Positions 1-11,054 of a stretch of DNA of 64,000 bases are shown here, in pieces. The stretch comes from Mauremys mutica. Taxonomy: Eukaryota; Chordata; Testudines; Geoemydidae. Where the stretch lies: contig NC_059081.1 of NCBI RefSeq assembly GCF_020497125.1, forward strand, positions 17,269,105 through 17,333,104, read 5' to 3'. A model generated the notes under the pieces. The model did no database searches, was not told the DNA's origin, and was given only the letters and a program-made list of their open reading frames with translations. Position numbers and translations under genes: made by a program. How positions within the stretch are numbered: position 1 is the first letter of the stretch; each line of letters begins with the position of its first letter.

Positions 1-158
1 GCTCCACCGAAGCCGCAGGACCAGCGGACCCTCCGCAGGAACGCCTGCCGGAGGTCCACCGGAGCTGCCTGCCGCGCTCCCGGCGACCGGTAGAGCGCCC
101 CCCGCGGCATGCTGCCCTCAAGCACGCGCTTGGTGTGCTGGGGCCTGGAGCCGCCCCG
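1..158. mobile_element. GC-rich hAT MITE, 3' part (cut by window start)
   Basis: The segment ends in the same module as the complete hAT MITE at 5549-5830: AAGCACGCGCTTGG, then GTGCTGGGGCCTGGAGCCGCCCC. The body repeats the 'ccagcggaccctccgcagga...gcctgccggaggtcc' motif found in the other GC-rich hAT copies here. The left end lies outside the window, so no target duplication can be tested. Non-coding. Confidence 0.75.
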
Positions 159-180
159 TTTGTAAGATATTATAAATATC

Positions 181-392
181 TTAACCTAAGACAGTTATGT
201 CATATATATTGGGGTCTAGGCCCTGTGTTATATTCTTCATTTTAACGGGAAATACATTTCTAGTTAGTGATGTTAGTCTCATTAGAGTCCATTGTAACTG
301 CTGTGCTGTAAGAGTGGGGTATTTTTGAGTGTTATTCATAAAAAAGAAATTTAAATTATTAATTGTGTGTAGACATAACTGTCTTAGGTTAA
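181..392. mobile_element. piggyBac-type MITE with TTAA flanks
   Basis: A perfect 17-bp terminal inverted repeat, CCTAAGACAGTTATGTC (185-201) against its complement at 372-388, is flanked on both sides by TTAA (181-184 and 389-392). TTAA target duplication next to a terminal CC is the signature of the piggyBac superfamily. The interior is about 170 bp, AT-rich and non-coding. No transposase is present, so it would depend on one in trans. The superfamily call rests only on ends and target site. Confidence 0.7.
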
Positions 393-839
393 ACACTGGT
401 ACTTGATTCTTAAGGAGAAGAAGAAAGTTAATCTTATTATAATTTCCACTTTTAGTATTTAGAGGGTTCCTATAGAAAATCCAGCTGTAGTCTTTTGCAA
501 GGATAGGAGTTCATGGTTTGTGCAAATACTTTAAGTCAGATAGAGGAATTATGTAGCACAGAATTGGAAAATAAATTGACTTATCTCCACTCTACAGAGG
601 TTACAATATCTAGCTGCTGATCTTGCCTGTGGTAGTGTAGCTACAGATATGCCCATCTCTTCTTTTCCCCAATAACAAAGGGCTGAAGACTACAGTGAGT
701 ATGAGATTAGCTGCAATTACATCTACATGCAGTTTTCACTGCGAGCTATTCTGCAACATGCAGAGTCTGTTCCTTCACATAGAGACAATGCCGGGGGAGG
801 GGTGGCAGGTGGGGGCTGGTACCTGCTCCAGGCAGGGAA
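393..839. other. Unannotated AT-rich spacer
   Basis: I see no gene, recognisable repeat end or structured motif between the piggyBac-type MITE and the decayed Harbinger copy. The left boundary of that Harbinger copy is not sharp, so part of this stretch may be its eroded end. Confidence 0.4.
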
Positions 840-1887
840 TTAACGGGGCTGGGGGAGACCCGCGTGGGACAGGGCACGATCCAGGCATGGCCGGTGGAGA
901 GACCCACCTGCAAATATACCTGGCGCAGGGCACTTTCCGCCTATGAGCAGAACATGAAAATCACCCCACAGACTGACCAGGGTGACTAGAGGCTGCACTC
1001 TGTGAGTGACCAGCTGTTGATCTTGCCCCCATATCTGTACCACTATTAACGGTGAAAGTCCTATGCAATTCCCAAACCATTCTCCCCCCTTCACGGAAAG
1101 TATTCTGCAAAGAAACCTGACGGGAAAAGAAATTACCAAAAAATAAAAACTTTTTATAATGAACAGCACATTAAGGGAAGGACTTCTCAAAAGTAAGGTA
1201 CTGAGAGCGTTTTGTAAGTTTAGCACTCTGCTGTGGTGCATTAACATTTTTCACGGCCCCTGGTGCCCCTTCCTCTTGTCATTTTGGGTGATGGTGGGAT
1301 TGGACTTTGCGGCGGGGGGCGGCGGTCGCAGATGCAGTGAAGGGGAGCTCCGTCCTCCTTCCTGCGGTGCTGCAGAACATCGACAAGGCGCCTGGATCAG
1401 GTAGGGATACAGTTGCACCTGTGTGACGGGAAAAAGTGAGTGAATTCCATAGAGAGATATTTTTGGTCAAAAAAGAAACAAAGTCTACTCAGTGTGTGTG
1501 AACAAGAGCAAGCACAGCACCTCTCTCATGAGCACTCACTCGGGGAAAGTTCGATTTCTCTGGGTTCGCTTTCATTGCCTGTGGTATTGCACTGCAGACC
1601 AGAGAAGCGGGGCAGGAAAGAAGAATCCATGGAGCGGCCAGGCATGGTAAGCCAATTTTTTTTTGCAGCTTTAAGTTGCATCTACAGCACTGTCCTCCTG
1701 CTGCAGGCAAACATGAAAGCAGAATCGGTGCCCCTGTTGCAGCCCCTCGCGGCCGTTCCCTGTTAGAGATCCCTGTATTCTCCCACTCTGCAGCCTCCTA
1801 CACGTGGCTGTACAGTGACGCTTCTTGTTATGCAAAGGAACAGTTAAGCACAACCATTACTAATGGTACACAAATTACTCTAATTAC

Positions 1888-2190
1888 ATGCAGGAGTCTG
1901 CGCGCGACATCACACTGAGGAGAGTGTCACGGAGAGAGAGAGCGTGCATGCTGGAGGAAAGCCAACACAACCCTGGGGCCTATGCTGCCATGCTCGTGAA
2001 GGCGCTGGTCCCCGAGTTCCAGCTGAGAGCGTTGCGTGGAAAAGTGTGCTTCCTCGGGGCACCCAATAAGCAAGCCCTGCCCAGGAACCTCATGCAGAGG
2101 CTTGGCGATTACCTCCTGGAGAGCTTCCTGGAGATGTCAGAGGAAGATGACAGTTCCATCCACCTGTACATAGACCTTGTGTTCGCCTAG
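1888..2190 (+). CDS. Conserved 100-codon frame in Harbinger copy 1, antisense to the Myb intron
   Basis: Open from ATG at 1888 to TAG at 2188-2190. By hand alignment about 60 of 100 residues match the frame at 38091-38393 in the other Harbinger copy. There is no gap, and the stop falls at the same place. Shared blocks are ITLRRVSRR, AAMLV, VCF.GAPNK and LPRNL. Differences number 28, 22 and 39 at codon positions 1, 2 and 3, and many are silent. AATAAA at 2214-2219 starts 24 nt past the stop, as in the other copy. I do not recognise a domain. The protein would be small and mixed-charge, with basic residues near the N terminus and acidic ones near the C terminus. The rest of this transposon copy is broken, so the frame may not be expressed today. 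Confidence 0.5.
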   Translation: MQESARDITLRRVSRRERACMLEESQHNPGAYAAMLVKALVPEFQLRALRGKVCFLGAPNKQALPRNLMQRLGDYLLESFLEMSEEDDSSIHLYIDLVFA

Positions 2191-2213
2191 TTGTTTTCCC
2201 AGTTTATTTAAAA

Positions 2214-2219
2214 AATAAA
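2214..2219 (+). promoter_or_regulatory. Polyadenylation signal after the 100-codon frame
   Basis: AATAAA begins 24 nt after the stop codon. The second Harbinger copy has the same hexamer at the same distance. Function is inferred from position. Confidence 0.4.
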
Positions 2220-3315
2220 TGTTAACATGTTTGAAGCAGTTACCGATTGATCCTTCTCCTGATTCAGGGTCCGTGGTAACGGGTGGGGAGTGTTGGTAGG
2301 GGATCTCATTGACGGTGACGAAGAGATCCTGGGTGTCGGGGAAATCTGTATTGTAAGCGCTGTCGACTGCCTCGTCCTCTTAAACTTTCCCGTACGCGAA
2401 CATCTCCGAGGAACAGTCCGTCGACAGTATCCCATCCTCTCAGTCCACGGTCACTGGTGGGGCAGTGGTGGCAGACCCACCGAGAATGGCATGCAGTGCC
2501 TCGTAGAAGCGGCATGTCTGGGGCTGGGCTCCAGAGCGTCCGTTTGCCGCTCTGAGTTTCTGGTAGCCTTCTCTCAGCTCCTTGACTTTCACGTGGCACT
2601 GCGTTGTATCCCGGCTGTATCCTCTGTCTCTCATGGCTTTGGAGACCTTCTCGAAGGTCTTTGCATTCCGTTTGCTGGAGCGCAGCTCCGAAAGCACAGA
2701 CTCATCACCCCACACAGCAATCAGATCTGAGTCTTCCCAGTCAGTCCATGCTGGGGACCTCTTTGTAGTGTGAGATTGCCTGGACTCCTCTGGTGGAGAA
2801 CTCTGCATCGTTGCCGGTGCTGCTGAGCTCGCCCCGATGAGCAACCAGGACATGGGATTCAAACTGTCCAGACAGGAAAAGGAATTCAAATTTTCCAGGG
2901 GCATTGACTGTGTGGCTGGTCAGAGCATCCAAGCTCGGACTGGCGTCCAGAGCGTCAGCAGAGTGTTGCACTCTAGGATAGCTCCCGGAGCTACTAAGAT
3001 CGATTCGCATCCACACCTAGCCTAATTCGACATAGCCATGTCGAATTTAGCGCTACTCCCCTTGTCGAGGTGGAGTACCGAAGTCGAACTAAAGAGCCCT
3101 CTATGTCGAATTAAATGGCTTCCTGGTGTGGACGGGTGCACGCTTAATTCGATTTAACGCTGCTAAATTCGATTTAAAGTGCTAGTGTGGACCAGCCCTC
3201 AGACTGAAACTACTGTCGTGGCCTACTTGTGAATGGTGTTACTATAACGTGTTTTAGCATTTCACAGATAGAATGCAGCCATGCATTGTCATCTGATCGT
3301 TGTTGTCATATAAGA

Positions 3316-3795
3316 CAGGGGTCCCCAACCCCCGGTCCGCGGCCCGGTACCGGCCCGCGGCCTCTTACAAACCGGGCCGCGAACCGACCCAGTGGACCTC
3401 CCGCAGGCGTGCCTGCGGGAGGTCTACCCGAGCCGCGGGACGAGCACTCCCTCCGCAGTCATGCCTGCGGGAGGTCCGCTGCTCCTGGGGCTCCGGTGGA
3501 CCTCCCGCTGGCATGACTGTGGACGGTTCGCTGGTCGCGCGGCTCAGCTGGACCACCCGCAGGCACGCCTGCGGGTGGTCCACCGGCTCCGGTTGAGCTG
3601 CCGCAGGCATGCCTGCGGGCGGTCCAGCTGAGCCGCGCGACCAGCGAACCGTCCGCAGTCATGCCTGCGGCAGCTCAACCGGAGCCGGTGGACCTCCCGC
3701 AGGCACGCCTGCGGGCGGTCCAGCTGAGCCGCGGGATGAGCGCTCCCTCCGCAGGCATGACCGGTCCCTGGTCCTGAAAAGGTTGGGGACCCCTG
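3316..3795. mobile_element. hAT MITE, GC-rich, 'CAGGGGTCCCCAACC' ends
   Basis: A perfect 15-bp terminal inverted repeat (CAGGGGTCCCCAACC / GGTTGGGGACCCCTG) is flanked by a perfect 8-bp target duplication, ATATAAGA (3308-3315 and 3796-3803). CA..G ends with 8-bp duplications define the hAT superfamily. The interior is a tandem series of palindromic units around CCGCAGGCATGCCTGCGG, separated by 'ggtccagctgagccgc' spacers. These make many overlapping long frames on both strands, none of which is a gene. The palindromes can form nested hairpins. Confidence 0.92.
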
Positions 3796-3803
3796 ATATA
3801 AGA

Positions 3804-4500
3804 GAATAAACTGAAGAGACCATTTGGCCTTCTTATAACCAGTGCCTTCTCTCTGTGTGGCATGTGTTAGCACTAGCCTCATTCAAGCATGCTTCATACA
3901 ATTCCTGTTTGATATTAGACTACCCAATTATCTACATACATACATCACCTCCAGTCACTTCGGAGCAACACTACTAAACTGTAAGTGATGGAATGCTGGA
4001 ACAACTCTCCCTGGCTGGATTTCTCATTGATATGAGATTGCACTCATGTTAGGATTACAGCAGTTCCTTAGAACGAAGGCATCTGTCACAACACAGGACA
4101 TTATTCCAACACTAACTATGCATACTGGATGTGACATGCTGATTATCATGATGAAAGCTATTGTCACCAAGTAGCCAGATTTGGGGCAGAATACTTGTGT
4201 CCTGGAGTGTTCTCCTGTATCAGCATGACCTAATGCAATCAGCATTACCTAATGTATTAGTTATTGGAGATCATAATGGGATGTTGTCATTGAGCAGACC
4301 CCCTTGTGGCCCTGCAGGTACATTGCTCACAGCACCCACTCTGGTTATTTCATTCAACTATCCAGACTACATTAGTTCAAAATGTCCATGAGGGTGCTAA
4401 AGTTACAAGACGAAGTCTGCTCTGCAGGCAGCTCTGGCCAAGAGAAGGCATGCACAGGAACATAGTGGTGAAAGTCCCTTCCACCCCAGGGGCACCTGTT
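3804..4500. other. Unannotated spacer
   Basis: Ordinary-composition sequence with no gene or recognised repeat. A CA-rich microsatellite follows at 4517-4544. Confidence 0.4.
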
Positions 4501-4516
4501 CCAAGCCCCCTAGAGT

Positions 4517-4544
4517 GAACACACACACACACCCCCACACACAC
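4517..4544. repeat. (CA)n microsatellite, interrupted
   Basis: A run of AC dinucleotides broken by one CCCC block. Confidence 0.8.
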
Positions 4545-5002
4545 GAAGAATACAATGAATAAAGGAAAGGGAAATATTTATTCACAGAGGGATAGAGAAA
4601 AACAACATGGGGAAAGAATGTAAAACAGGGTTACATTCAACAGAAATCCTCACCACAGGCCTAGTGGTACCAGTCTAAAAGGTCAGACACCGAGCAATGT
4701 CTCTGCACACACAGTTCAGGAGTCCTGGGCAAAGTTCCAGTCCAATGGTGATTCTTGTGCGCTACTGGTCATCTGCCAGTAAACTTTCCCCAACAAACCC
4801 CTCCGGTTCCCTCTTCTGCCGCTCTCTGCAAAGCCACACACAGCAACAACCTCCCCACTTAAATAGCTGCAGCTCCCTCCTTATTTCCAATACAAAGTCA
4901 CAAGCCCCAGTACTCACAGCCCTGTGCAGCTCTGGGCAGCAGTGATATTGGGTCCAGCTCCAGTTTCTCGGGTGATTCCTCCCTGGCCAGTGCTCCTCCT
5001 GG

Positions 5003-5125
5003 TAGGGTGACCAGACAGCAAGTATGAAAAATCAGGATGGGAGTGGGGTATAATTGGCACCTATATAAGAAAAAGCCCTGAATATCGGGACTGTCCCTAT
5101 AAAATTGGGACATCTGGTCACCCTA
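5003..5125. mobile_element. MITE with 'TAGGGTGACCAGA' ends
   Basis: The ends TAGGGTGACCAGA and TCTGGTCACCCTA are perfect inverted repeats of 13 bp. The interior reads 'aaaatcaggatgggagtgg...gggactgtccctataaaattggga'. Flanks CCTCCTGG and CCCCCTAG match at 6 of 8 positions, consistent with an old hAT-type 8-bp duplication. A second, more decayed copy is at 62793-62920. Confidence 0.8.
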
Positions 5126-5548
5126 CCCCCTAGTTCCTGTCCTGGGGTGTGTCCCCATGCAGCCAATCTGTTCCTCCCAGGCTTTGGGCAAGTTCTTGGC
5201 TTCTTCACTCTGTGAGGACCTGCTTACTGCAGCCCTTCTGTCTGGAGCTCCAGACACACCCCCTGTTCTCTCACCTATCTCTCTGCTTCCCTCCCCACCT
5301 TTGTCTCTCCTTACAACAGGAGTCTCCAGCTGTCCTCCTTGGAGCTGGAGTTATAATTTAAACCCAAAGCAGAGCCTCAGCCAATTTCCCATCCAACAGT
5401 GCCTTTCCCACAATTAGTCCTTTCACCCTCCACCTAGGACGGGGCAGCAGTAGTCCTTTTCCTGCTAGTGTTTTTTTGCTCTGAAGGATAAGGCACCATA
5501 CATGCTGATCCCCTTCCCAAAGCTCACTGCAATTGGTTGGGTGAGAAG

Positions 5549-5830
5549 CAGGGGCGGCTCTAGACATTTCGCCACCCCAAGCACGGCGGTATACCGCGGG
5601 GGGCGCTCTGCTGGTCGCCAGTCCCGCGGCTCTGGTGGACCTCCCGCAGGTGTGCCTGTGGCGGGTCCGCTGGTCCCGCGGCTCCACCAAAGCCACGGGA
5701 CCAGCGGACCCTCAGCAGACATGCCGCCGAAGGCTGCCTGCCTGCCGCTCTCCCAGTGACTGGCAGAGCGCTCCCGCGGCATGCCGCCCCAAGCATGCGC
5801 TTGGCGTGCTGGGGCCTGGAGCCGCCCCTG
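5549..5830. mobile_element. hAT MITE, 'CAGGGGCGGCTCTAG' ends
   Basis: The ends CAGGGGCGGCTCTAG and CTGGAGCCGCCCCTG form an imperfect inverted repeat, flanked by a perfect 8-bp duplication GTGAGAAG (5541-5548 and 5831-5838). The GC-rich, non-coding body shares the 'ggtcccgcggctc...accagcggaccctc' module with the copies at 1, 21866 and 24308. Confidence 0.92.
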
Positions 5831-6148
5831 GTGAGAAGGGAGCCTTGCTCCACCCATTCTCCAAGACTGCTGGTCCCAGGGCCCATAAAGAACCAGTGAT
5901 GGGATTTCCTCCCAAACACCAATTGTTCCTGGGTCCGCTTCCTCTCACCAATAGTTCCTAGGTTCTTGTATATATCAGACCTTTCAAAATCTTAAAGGGT
6001 TACACCATATGGCAGGGGGATTGACCCCTAGGCCCTCCCAACCTTAAAGGGCAGACTACCCAATTACAGAGCTCTTGGTGGATCATCTGAAGTCTGGTTC
6101 AAGCAGGCAGTACTTTCAATTACCAGATTACCAGAAGGGTGGTACATT

Positions 6149-6275
6149 CATAGAATCAGTGTATTTAAGGCCAGAAAGGACTACAAGATCAGCTAGTTTG
6201 ATCTCCTTTATATCACAGGCTGCTAACGCCACCCAGCACCCGCACACTAAACTCAGCAACCACAAGAGACCATGG
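6149..6275 (-). mobile_element. CR1 LINE, 3'-end fragment
   Basis: CATAGAAT at 6149 is the complement of the CR1 terminal octamer. It is followed by 'aaggccagaaaggactacaagatcagctagtttgatctcc', the complement of the CR1 3' tail. Only the tail remains, as expected from 5'-truncated retrotransposition. Confidence 0.75.
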
Positions 6276-6279
6276 GCGG

Positions 6280-7165
6280 CGAGTTCCATACCCACGTGGT
6301 GCTCGGGCACCAGCAATATTCAGAGCCCAGGGGCCCAGCTACATGAATATTTAGGGCTGGGAGGGAGACCCGGCCCCACCTGCGCCTCCCCTCATGCCTT
6401 CCCCGAGTGTCCCCGGGCCCCGGCCTGCTGCCCCCACCCCCCACTCGCCATTCCCGGGCTCCAGAGCAGAGAGGCACTGGCCCACTGTCTCTTCAGGGAA
6501 ACTCCATGTTGCCTCCCTGCAGCAACTGCTGCCACAGGGTCCTAGTGCCCCCCATTTCACTGCCAGGGCAGACTGACTCTGAGCCTGCCCTTCCCTCTCA
6601 GACCCTTCCCTTTTCCAATGGGACCCTCCAGCAGCACAGCCCCTCCCCCAGCCCACAGTCACTGCTCCTGCCCCATGCTGGGCACGGAGGCAGCCCCCTC
6701 CCTCAGCCCCAGTGAGGCTACAGTCAGGGGCAACAGCAGGGGGGGAGGCGCACGCAGCACCCCCTGGCACCCACCATGGAAGAAGTGGGGGAGATTCCTA
6801 GACCTGAGAGAGGCCCTAGAAGCACATGCAGTGACAGTGGTGGGGGTGAGTGTGCTGCTGGGGGGGTAGCAAAGGGGGGCTCCTCCCCCAGAGCTTGCTG
6901 CTGCCGACAGGGAAGGGTTGGGGGGGGTCCTCCTCTCTGTCCCCTGTCCCACAGCAGCCTGCCTGCACCCCAAACTCATCCCCAGCCCTACGCCACCCCA
7001 GAGCCCACACCCCAGCCAGAGCTTTCACCCCACACCACATCCTCAACCATCTGTCCAAGCCCTGAGCCCCTCCAGTCCCCAAACACCTTATCCCCAGTCC
7101 CAGCCAGAGTCCTCACCCCCAACACTCCTACTCTCACTCTGAGCCCCTCCCACACCCCAAGACAC
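6280..7165. repeat. C/G-rich low-complexity tract
   Basis: Strongly C-rich on the + strand, full of CCCCAC- and CAGCCC-type words. It creates overlapping frames of up to 144 codons on both strands, all proline/serine or glycine rich. None has a domain, and I read none as a gene. It may be the body of a decayed GC-rich element whose ends I could not find. Confidence 0.5.
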
Positions 7166-10116
7166 TTCAAAAAGATAATACTTAGCATTTGTACAGAGCT
7201 TTTCAGTTGATAGATCACAAGTATCTCAACACCTCTGCAAGATACTGTATATCTAATGCCTAATTTACAGATGGGAATACTCATGTACAGAGTGTTTAAA
7301 TAACTTATTGTTTGACCTTCAAAATCAACTAGAGACCTGGTACAGAACCCAGGAGTCCTACTTCCCAGTCACTAGAAAACACTTACTCTAAAACAACAAA
7401 AATAAAAACACGCCGATATAAAAAAAGTGAATTGAAAGACAAAACATTAGCACACTCAAAGTTCTGGCTGAACCTCCCTCCTGCTCCTAGATGTGCTCCA
7501 CTGCCTAGACAGGGATGCACACTACTGATGACATTTCAGCCAAAACTTTAGATTCTTATTTTAATAGGATCCTTTAGGATCCTTCCTGCCCTAACAATAG
7601 GAATCTTGTAAAGTGAGCCATTTCTTTTGCATGCAGCCTTGAATCCTACATTTTTTCATGATACAATAAAGAGCTGCAGAAACATTGCAAGTACCATACT
7701 ATAACTGGCCATATATCCAATCCAGTACACTGCTATTAGCAAATATATTTTATGAAACAGTAATATAATTTTACATAGTCATACACTCACAGACACCACA
7801 GCTGTCTGCTAATCACATACATAATGAGTAGAGTCAATATTAGTGTCTAAAAAAGCTAAAGATGGCGTTCCACTAAGTCAGCCAGGAGAGGGCAGCAACA
7901 GCAGGTATGTCACAGTGGAAAGTAGCTAAAGTATTATGGTAAAAATACATTATTTTGTTTTTTTCAGATTGCTATTAGATATTTTCTGAAACTTGACACA
8001 GTACATTGGCTTCTAATTAAGATCATACAAAGAATCCTGATGCATTATCGGGACTTGGTCTGACACAAATGTAATTATGTAACCAAAAATGTAACAAAAA
8101 AAGTTTTGCTATAAAAGGTACTGTGGGATCTGATTAAACCTCTGTTCAAGGATCATTGTACATATATAGTAGGCTACTCCACTTAGGCATCTGGATAAGG
8201 TTTTATCTTGGCTCCGAATTTGATGGGTTTTGGCACCATAAACTACAGTTGGTCAGAAAAATGAAATTTCCAAGCTATGAGAAATTCTGATGTTTTGAAA
8301 TGTATTCTCATGCTCTACCAGGAGATAAAGTAACTGCAAAAAAAATTACACAGAACAGAAATTTTGAAAAATTTTAATTCAGACATGTCAAAACAACGTT
8401 GTTGAAAATGTTCAGTTTTGACATCAAGGAAATGTTTTGCGTCTATGTCAAAATATATTTATATTAAATATAAGTGTATAATATAAATATTAGTCAAACC
8501 AGAAAGTTGGAACAAAACAAGAAACTCAAAATGAAATATTCTATTTCAATTTCTAATCATGTCAAATTTTTCCCATAGAATATTTTATTGAAATCAACAC
8601 ACTCATGCGAAACATTTCAATTTCAACAAAATAGTATTTTCTGTGGGAAGACTGTTTCATCAGATTTTTTTCTAGCAACTCTAGGAAGAGTGTGAGCCAA
8701 AAAACTACTTTTATTTTATGGCAACCCATTCTTTTGCCATAGAAATTAATTAGAATCAGCTCCAACTTTGTTAATGTAAGAAAAGTATGAAGCTGGACTA
8801 ATTGTTTTCACTGTGACAGCCATTTTACATGATTAAGTATGCTCCTCTGCAGGTACAGATGTGATTTATCTAGTAACTGTGTTGGTTTTCTACAACACGT
8901 GGTTTCATTACAATCTCCTCTAGCTACATATAAAGTTAATGAATCTTTTTTTTTTTATAAAAGTTAAATCAACTTCATCAAAAAGTCAAGGAAAAGAAAG
9001 AAAATAGTGCTTGTTAAATAATTACAACCAAAATTGCCTGGGGAAAATGCTGTAGTTTGGAGAAATATAAAAAATGAAAAGTAAAATATGAAATATAACT
9101 TAATTATTTTAGGCTCTTTTAGACCAGGGCTATTTTATGCCTTTCAAATTCTGCATATTGCAAAAATAAGCTACACATTCACCTACATAAAGAAATAGAA
9201 ATTAACCCCCTACTAGGAGTGCATTCCATTCTATTCTGATAAATAGCATTTTTCTTTTCATGTTCTTTAGTAAATATCCCACAGCTAGTCTTTAAAGTCA
9301 CTAGCTCTATAACCAATGGGCAGAAGATTCATAAGCCGATACAGTATTGCAAAAAGTCTCTGATCAGTTGCCTCCATTCTTAGTGATTTTGAAACATCGA
9401 CATTTGGCAAAACATGCAATGCATTACACTAATTTGCATTAGGCCTGAAGGTTTTCAGTGAAGCAAATTTGATGAAGCATTTTGATGAAGCTTGAATAGC
9501 TGTCTAGAATATTTCCTGCATTTGCTTTATGTTTCTACTGAATTTCACATACATGTCTGTCCACAGAGACATGATTGAACATGCTGCCTATTGTACAAAT
9601 GGATGAGTCCCTCAATGGTACAACAGATAAGACTGGATAGTCATTTTTAAACATATTCTAATAAATAAATGAATATACAGTATATCTTAAATAAGACCAA
9701 AAAAGGTAGCTGGTTGGCAGATCTACCATTTACAGGGTTCCGTGTATAACCTTTGACTGGGCTAGAGTTTACTTCATTGCCGTTCTACAGTGCCTAAAAA
9801 AGCCCAACTCCCATAGAAAAGCACCTGGATCTCTAAGGATTGTCGGTAAGGATTGCACAGGGTCAGTCTCCCCACATTCAAGTCCAAAAGAACAAAAGGA
9901 ATGAAGTTAATTCTTAAGTATCAACTTTATAAAATTTTATGATAAAGAAACAAATCACAATGACTTTGTTTTAAAACATAACCTAGCTACTTTGTAATCC
10001 ATATACATTATCTTCACAGTTATACATAAACAGAAATAAAGAAAACAAATTAAATCTAAACAGCTCAGTCCCCACAGAAATACAGTGAGAAAAAAATCAG
10101 TTTCCAAAAGCTTAGG
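7166..10116. other. AT-rich gene-free stretch
   Basis: AT-rich, with short A or T runs and only one frame above 60 codons (8562-8765, -), which has no recognisable content. I see no repeat ends or regulatory structure. Confidence 0.5.
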
Positions 10117-10373
10117 GTACGTCTACACTACCCGCTGGATCGGCGGGTAGTGATCGATCTATCAAGGATCGATTTGTTGCGTCTGCCGTCGACTCCGGAA
10201 CTCCACCGTGGCAAGAGGCGGAAGCGGAATTGACAGGGGAGCGGCAACAGTCGACTCGCCGCTGTACTCACAGCCATGGAAAATCGACCTAAGATACGCC
10301 AATAGTGTAGCTGAAGTTGCGTATCTTAGGTCGACACCTCCCCGCCCCACCCCAGCGTAGACCTAGCCTAAAA
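10117..10373. mobile_element. Harbinger-type MITE
   Basis: The left end TTAGGGTACGTCTACACTA matches the complement of the right end (TTAGGCTAGGTCTACGCTG). Subterminal 'gatcgacctaagatacg' and 'cgtatcttaggtcgac' form a further internal inverted pair around 'ccaatagtgtagctgaagttg'. The 'GTCTACAC' termini are those of the full Harbinger element at 37071. Flanks TTA/TAA suggest a mutated 3-bp duplication. Confidence 0.8.
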
Positions 10374-10397
10374 TTGAGTTCACCTGAGTCTCAGTTA

Positions 10398-10634
10398 CAG
10401 GGCCGGCTCCAGGCACCAGCACAGCAAGCAGGAGCTTGGGGCAGCCCATGGAAAGGGGCGGCATATCTGGCTCTTCGGCGGCAATTCAGTGCGGGTCCCT
10501 CAGTCCCTCTCAGAGGGAAGAACCTGCCGCTGAATTGCTGCCAAAGAATGAAGCAGCGGTGGTAGAAGTGCTGATCGCGGCTATTATTTTTTTTCCCGCT
10601 GCATAGGGAAGCAAAAACGCTGGAGCCGGCCCTG
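10398..10634. mobile_element. hAT MITE, 'CAGGGCCGGCTCCAG' ends
   Basis: The ends CAGGGCCGGCTCCAG and TGGAGCCGGCCCTG are flanked by a perfect 8-bp duplication CTCAGTTA (10390-10397 and 10635-10642). The body contains 'cttcggcggcaattc' and its complement 'gaattgctgcc', giving a short foldback. Non-coding. Confidence 0.92.
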
Positions 10635-11054
10635 CTCAGTTAGTCTCTGATCACCAAATATATACAGTCTGCTGAGTCAAAAGCAACATCTTCCCTCCAC
10701 TTGCTTGTAGAAATTTTCAGCAAAGGAGGAACAGTCTGCATGGAGTCCAGCTGAAATCACTCAGCTAGCCAGCTAACCAATTAACCAACCACTCAGTTAA
10801 GTATATAAATGTTTTTAAAACCCTGTTACAAGAAAAATACAAAACTAAGAATAGCAAAATAAATGACTTTTCCCCCATTATCATATTTAAATAAAAGAAA
10901 AGTTGATGAATCATACTAGTTGAGACAATTTATATAAAACTATTTGGTTAAAAATCAAACATTCAAAGTATTTTTCCCTCCCAATTTTCCCTTCCTTTAA
11001 TTAGCTTCCTTATTAGAGGGTTAACATTATCTCTAACCTGCTGCCAAATGTAGT

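Larger units (their letters stand above)
1160..2808 (-). pseudogene. Myb/SANT-like DNA-binding protein gene of Harbinger copy 1, broken
   Basis: Exon 1 starts at the ATG at 2808, the position equivalent to the start chosen in the full copy. It is open to 2440 and encodes a Myb/SANT-like domain (KRSPAWTDWE..., then LIAVWGDESVLSEL, GYSRD and QPQTCRFYEALHAILGG) that closely matches the full copy. A TGA at 2440-2442 replaces the serine codon after VTVD. Small deletions then shift the frame, although the residues before the splice site remain recognisable. The donor is altered. Exon 2 begins at about 1418, after a kept CACACAG acceptor, but most of its coiled-coil part is deleted (junction near 1389). 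In the intact element this protein is thought to help the transposase bind DNA and enter the nucleus. This copy cannot make it. Confidence 0.8.
840..3198 (-). mobile_element. Harbinger/PIF transposon, decayed copy 1 (inverted, transposase end missing)
   Basis: Read on the - strand, this follows the order of the full element at 37071-41776: terminal repeat, Myb/SANT exon 1, intron with an antisense frame, exon 2 remnant, then the stretch with 'acagatatgggggcaagatcaacagc' similarity. The 5' terminus (CAGCCC on +) ends at 3198 and is followed by TCA, the same 3-bp target site as the full element. Recognisable similarity stops near 840, before the transposase gene, so this copy is truncated. The left end was placed by eye. 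Confidence 0.8.
4545..6060 (-). repeat. Possible LTR-type composite repeat, boundaries unresolved
   Basis: CT-rich, promoter-like sequence. On the - strand it includes a distal AATAAATATTTCCC (a polyadenylation-like signal near 4575), which fits an LTR in reverse orientation. Two MITEs (5003-5125 and 5549-5830) are inserted in it. I could not find matching TG...CA ends or a target duplication, so this is a weak call. The small frames are not genes. Confidence 0.3.
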
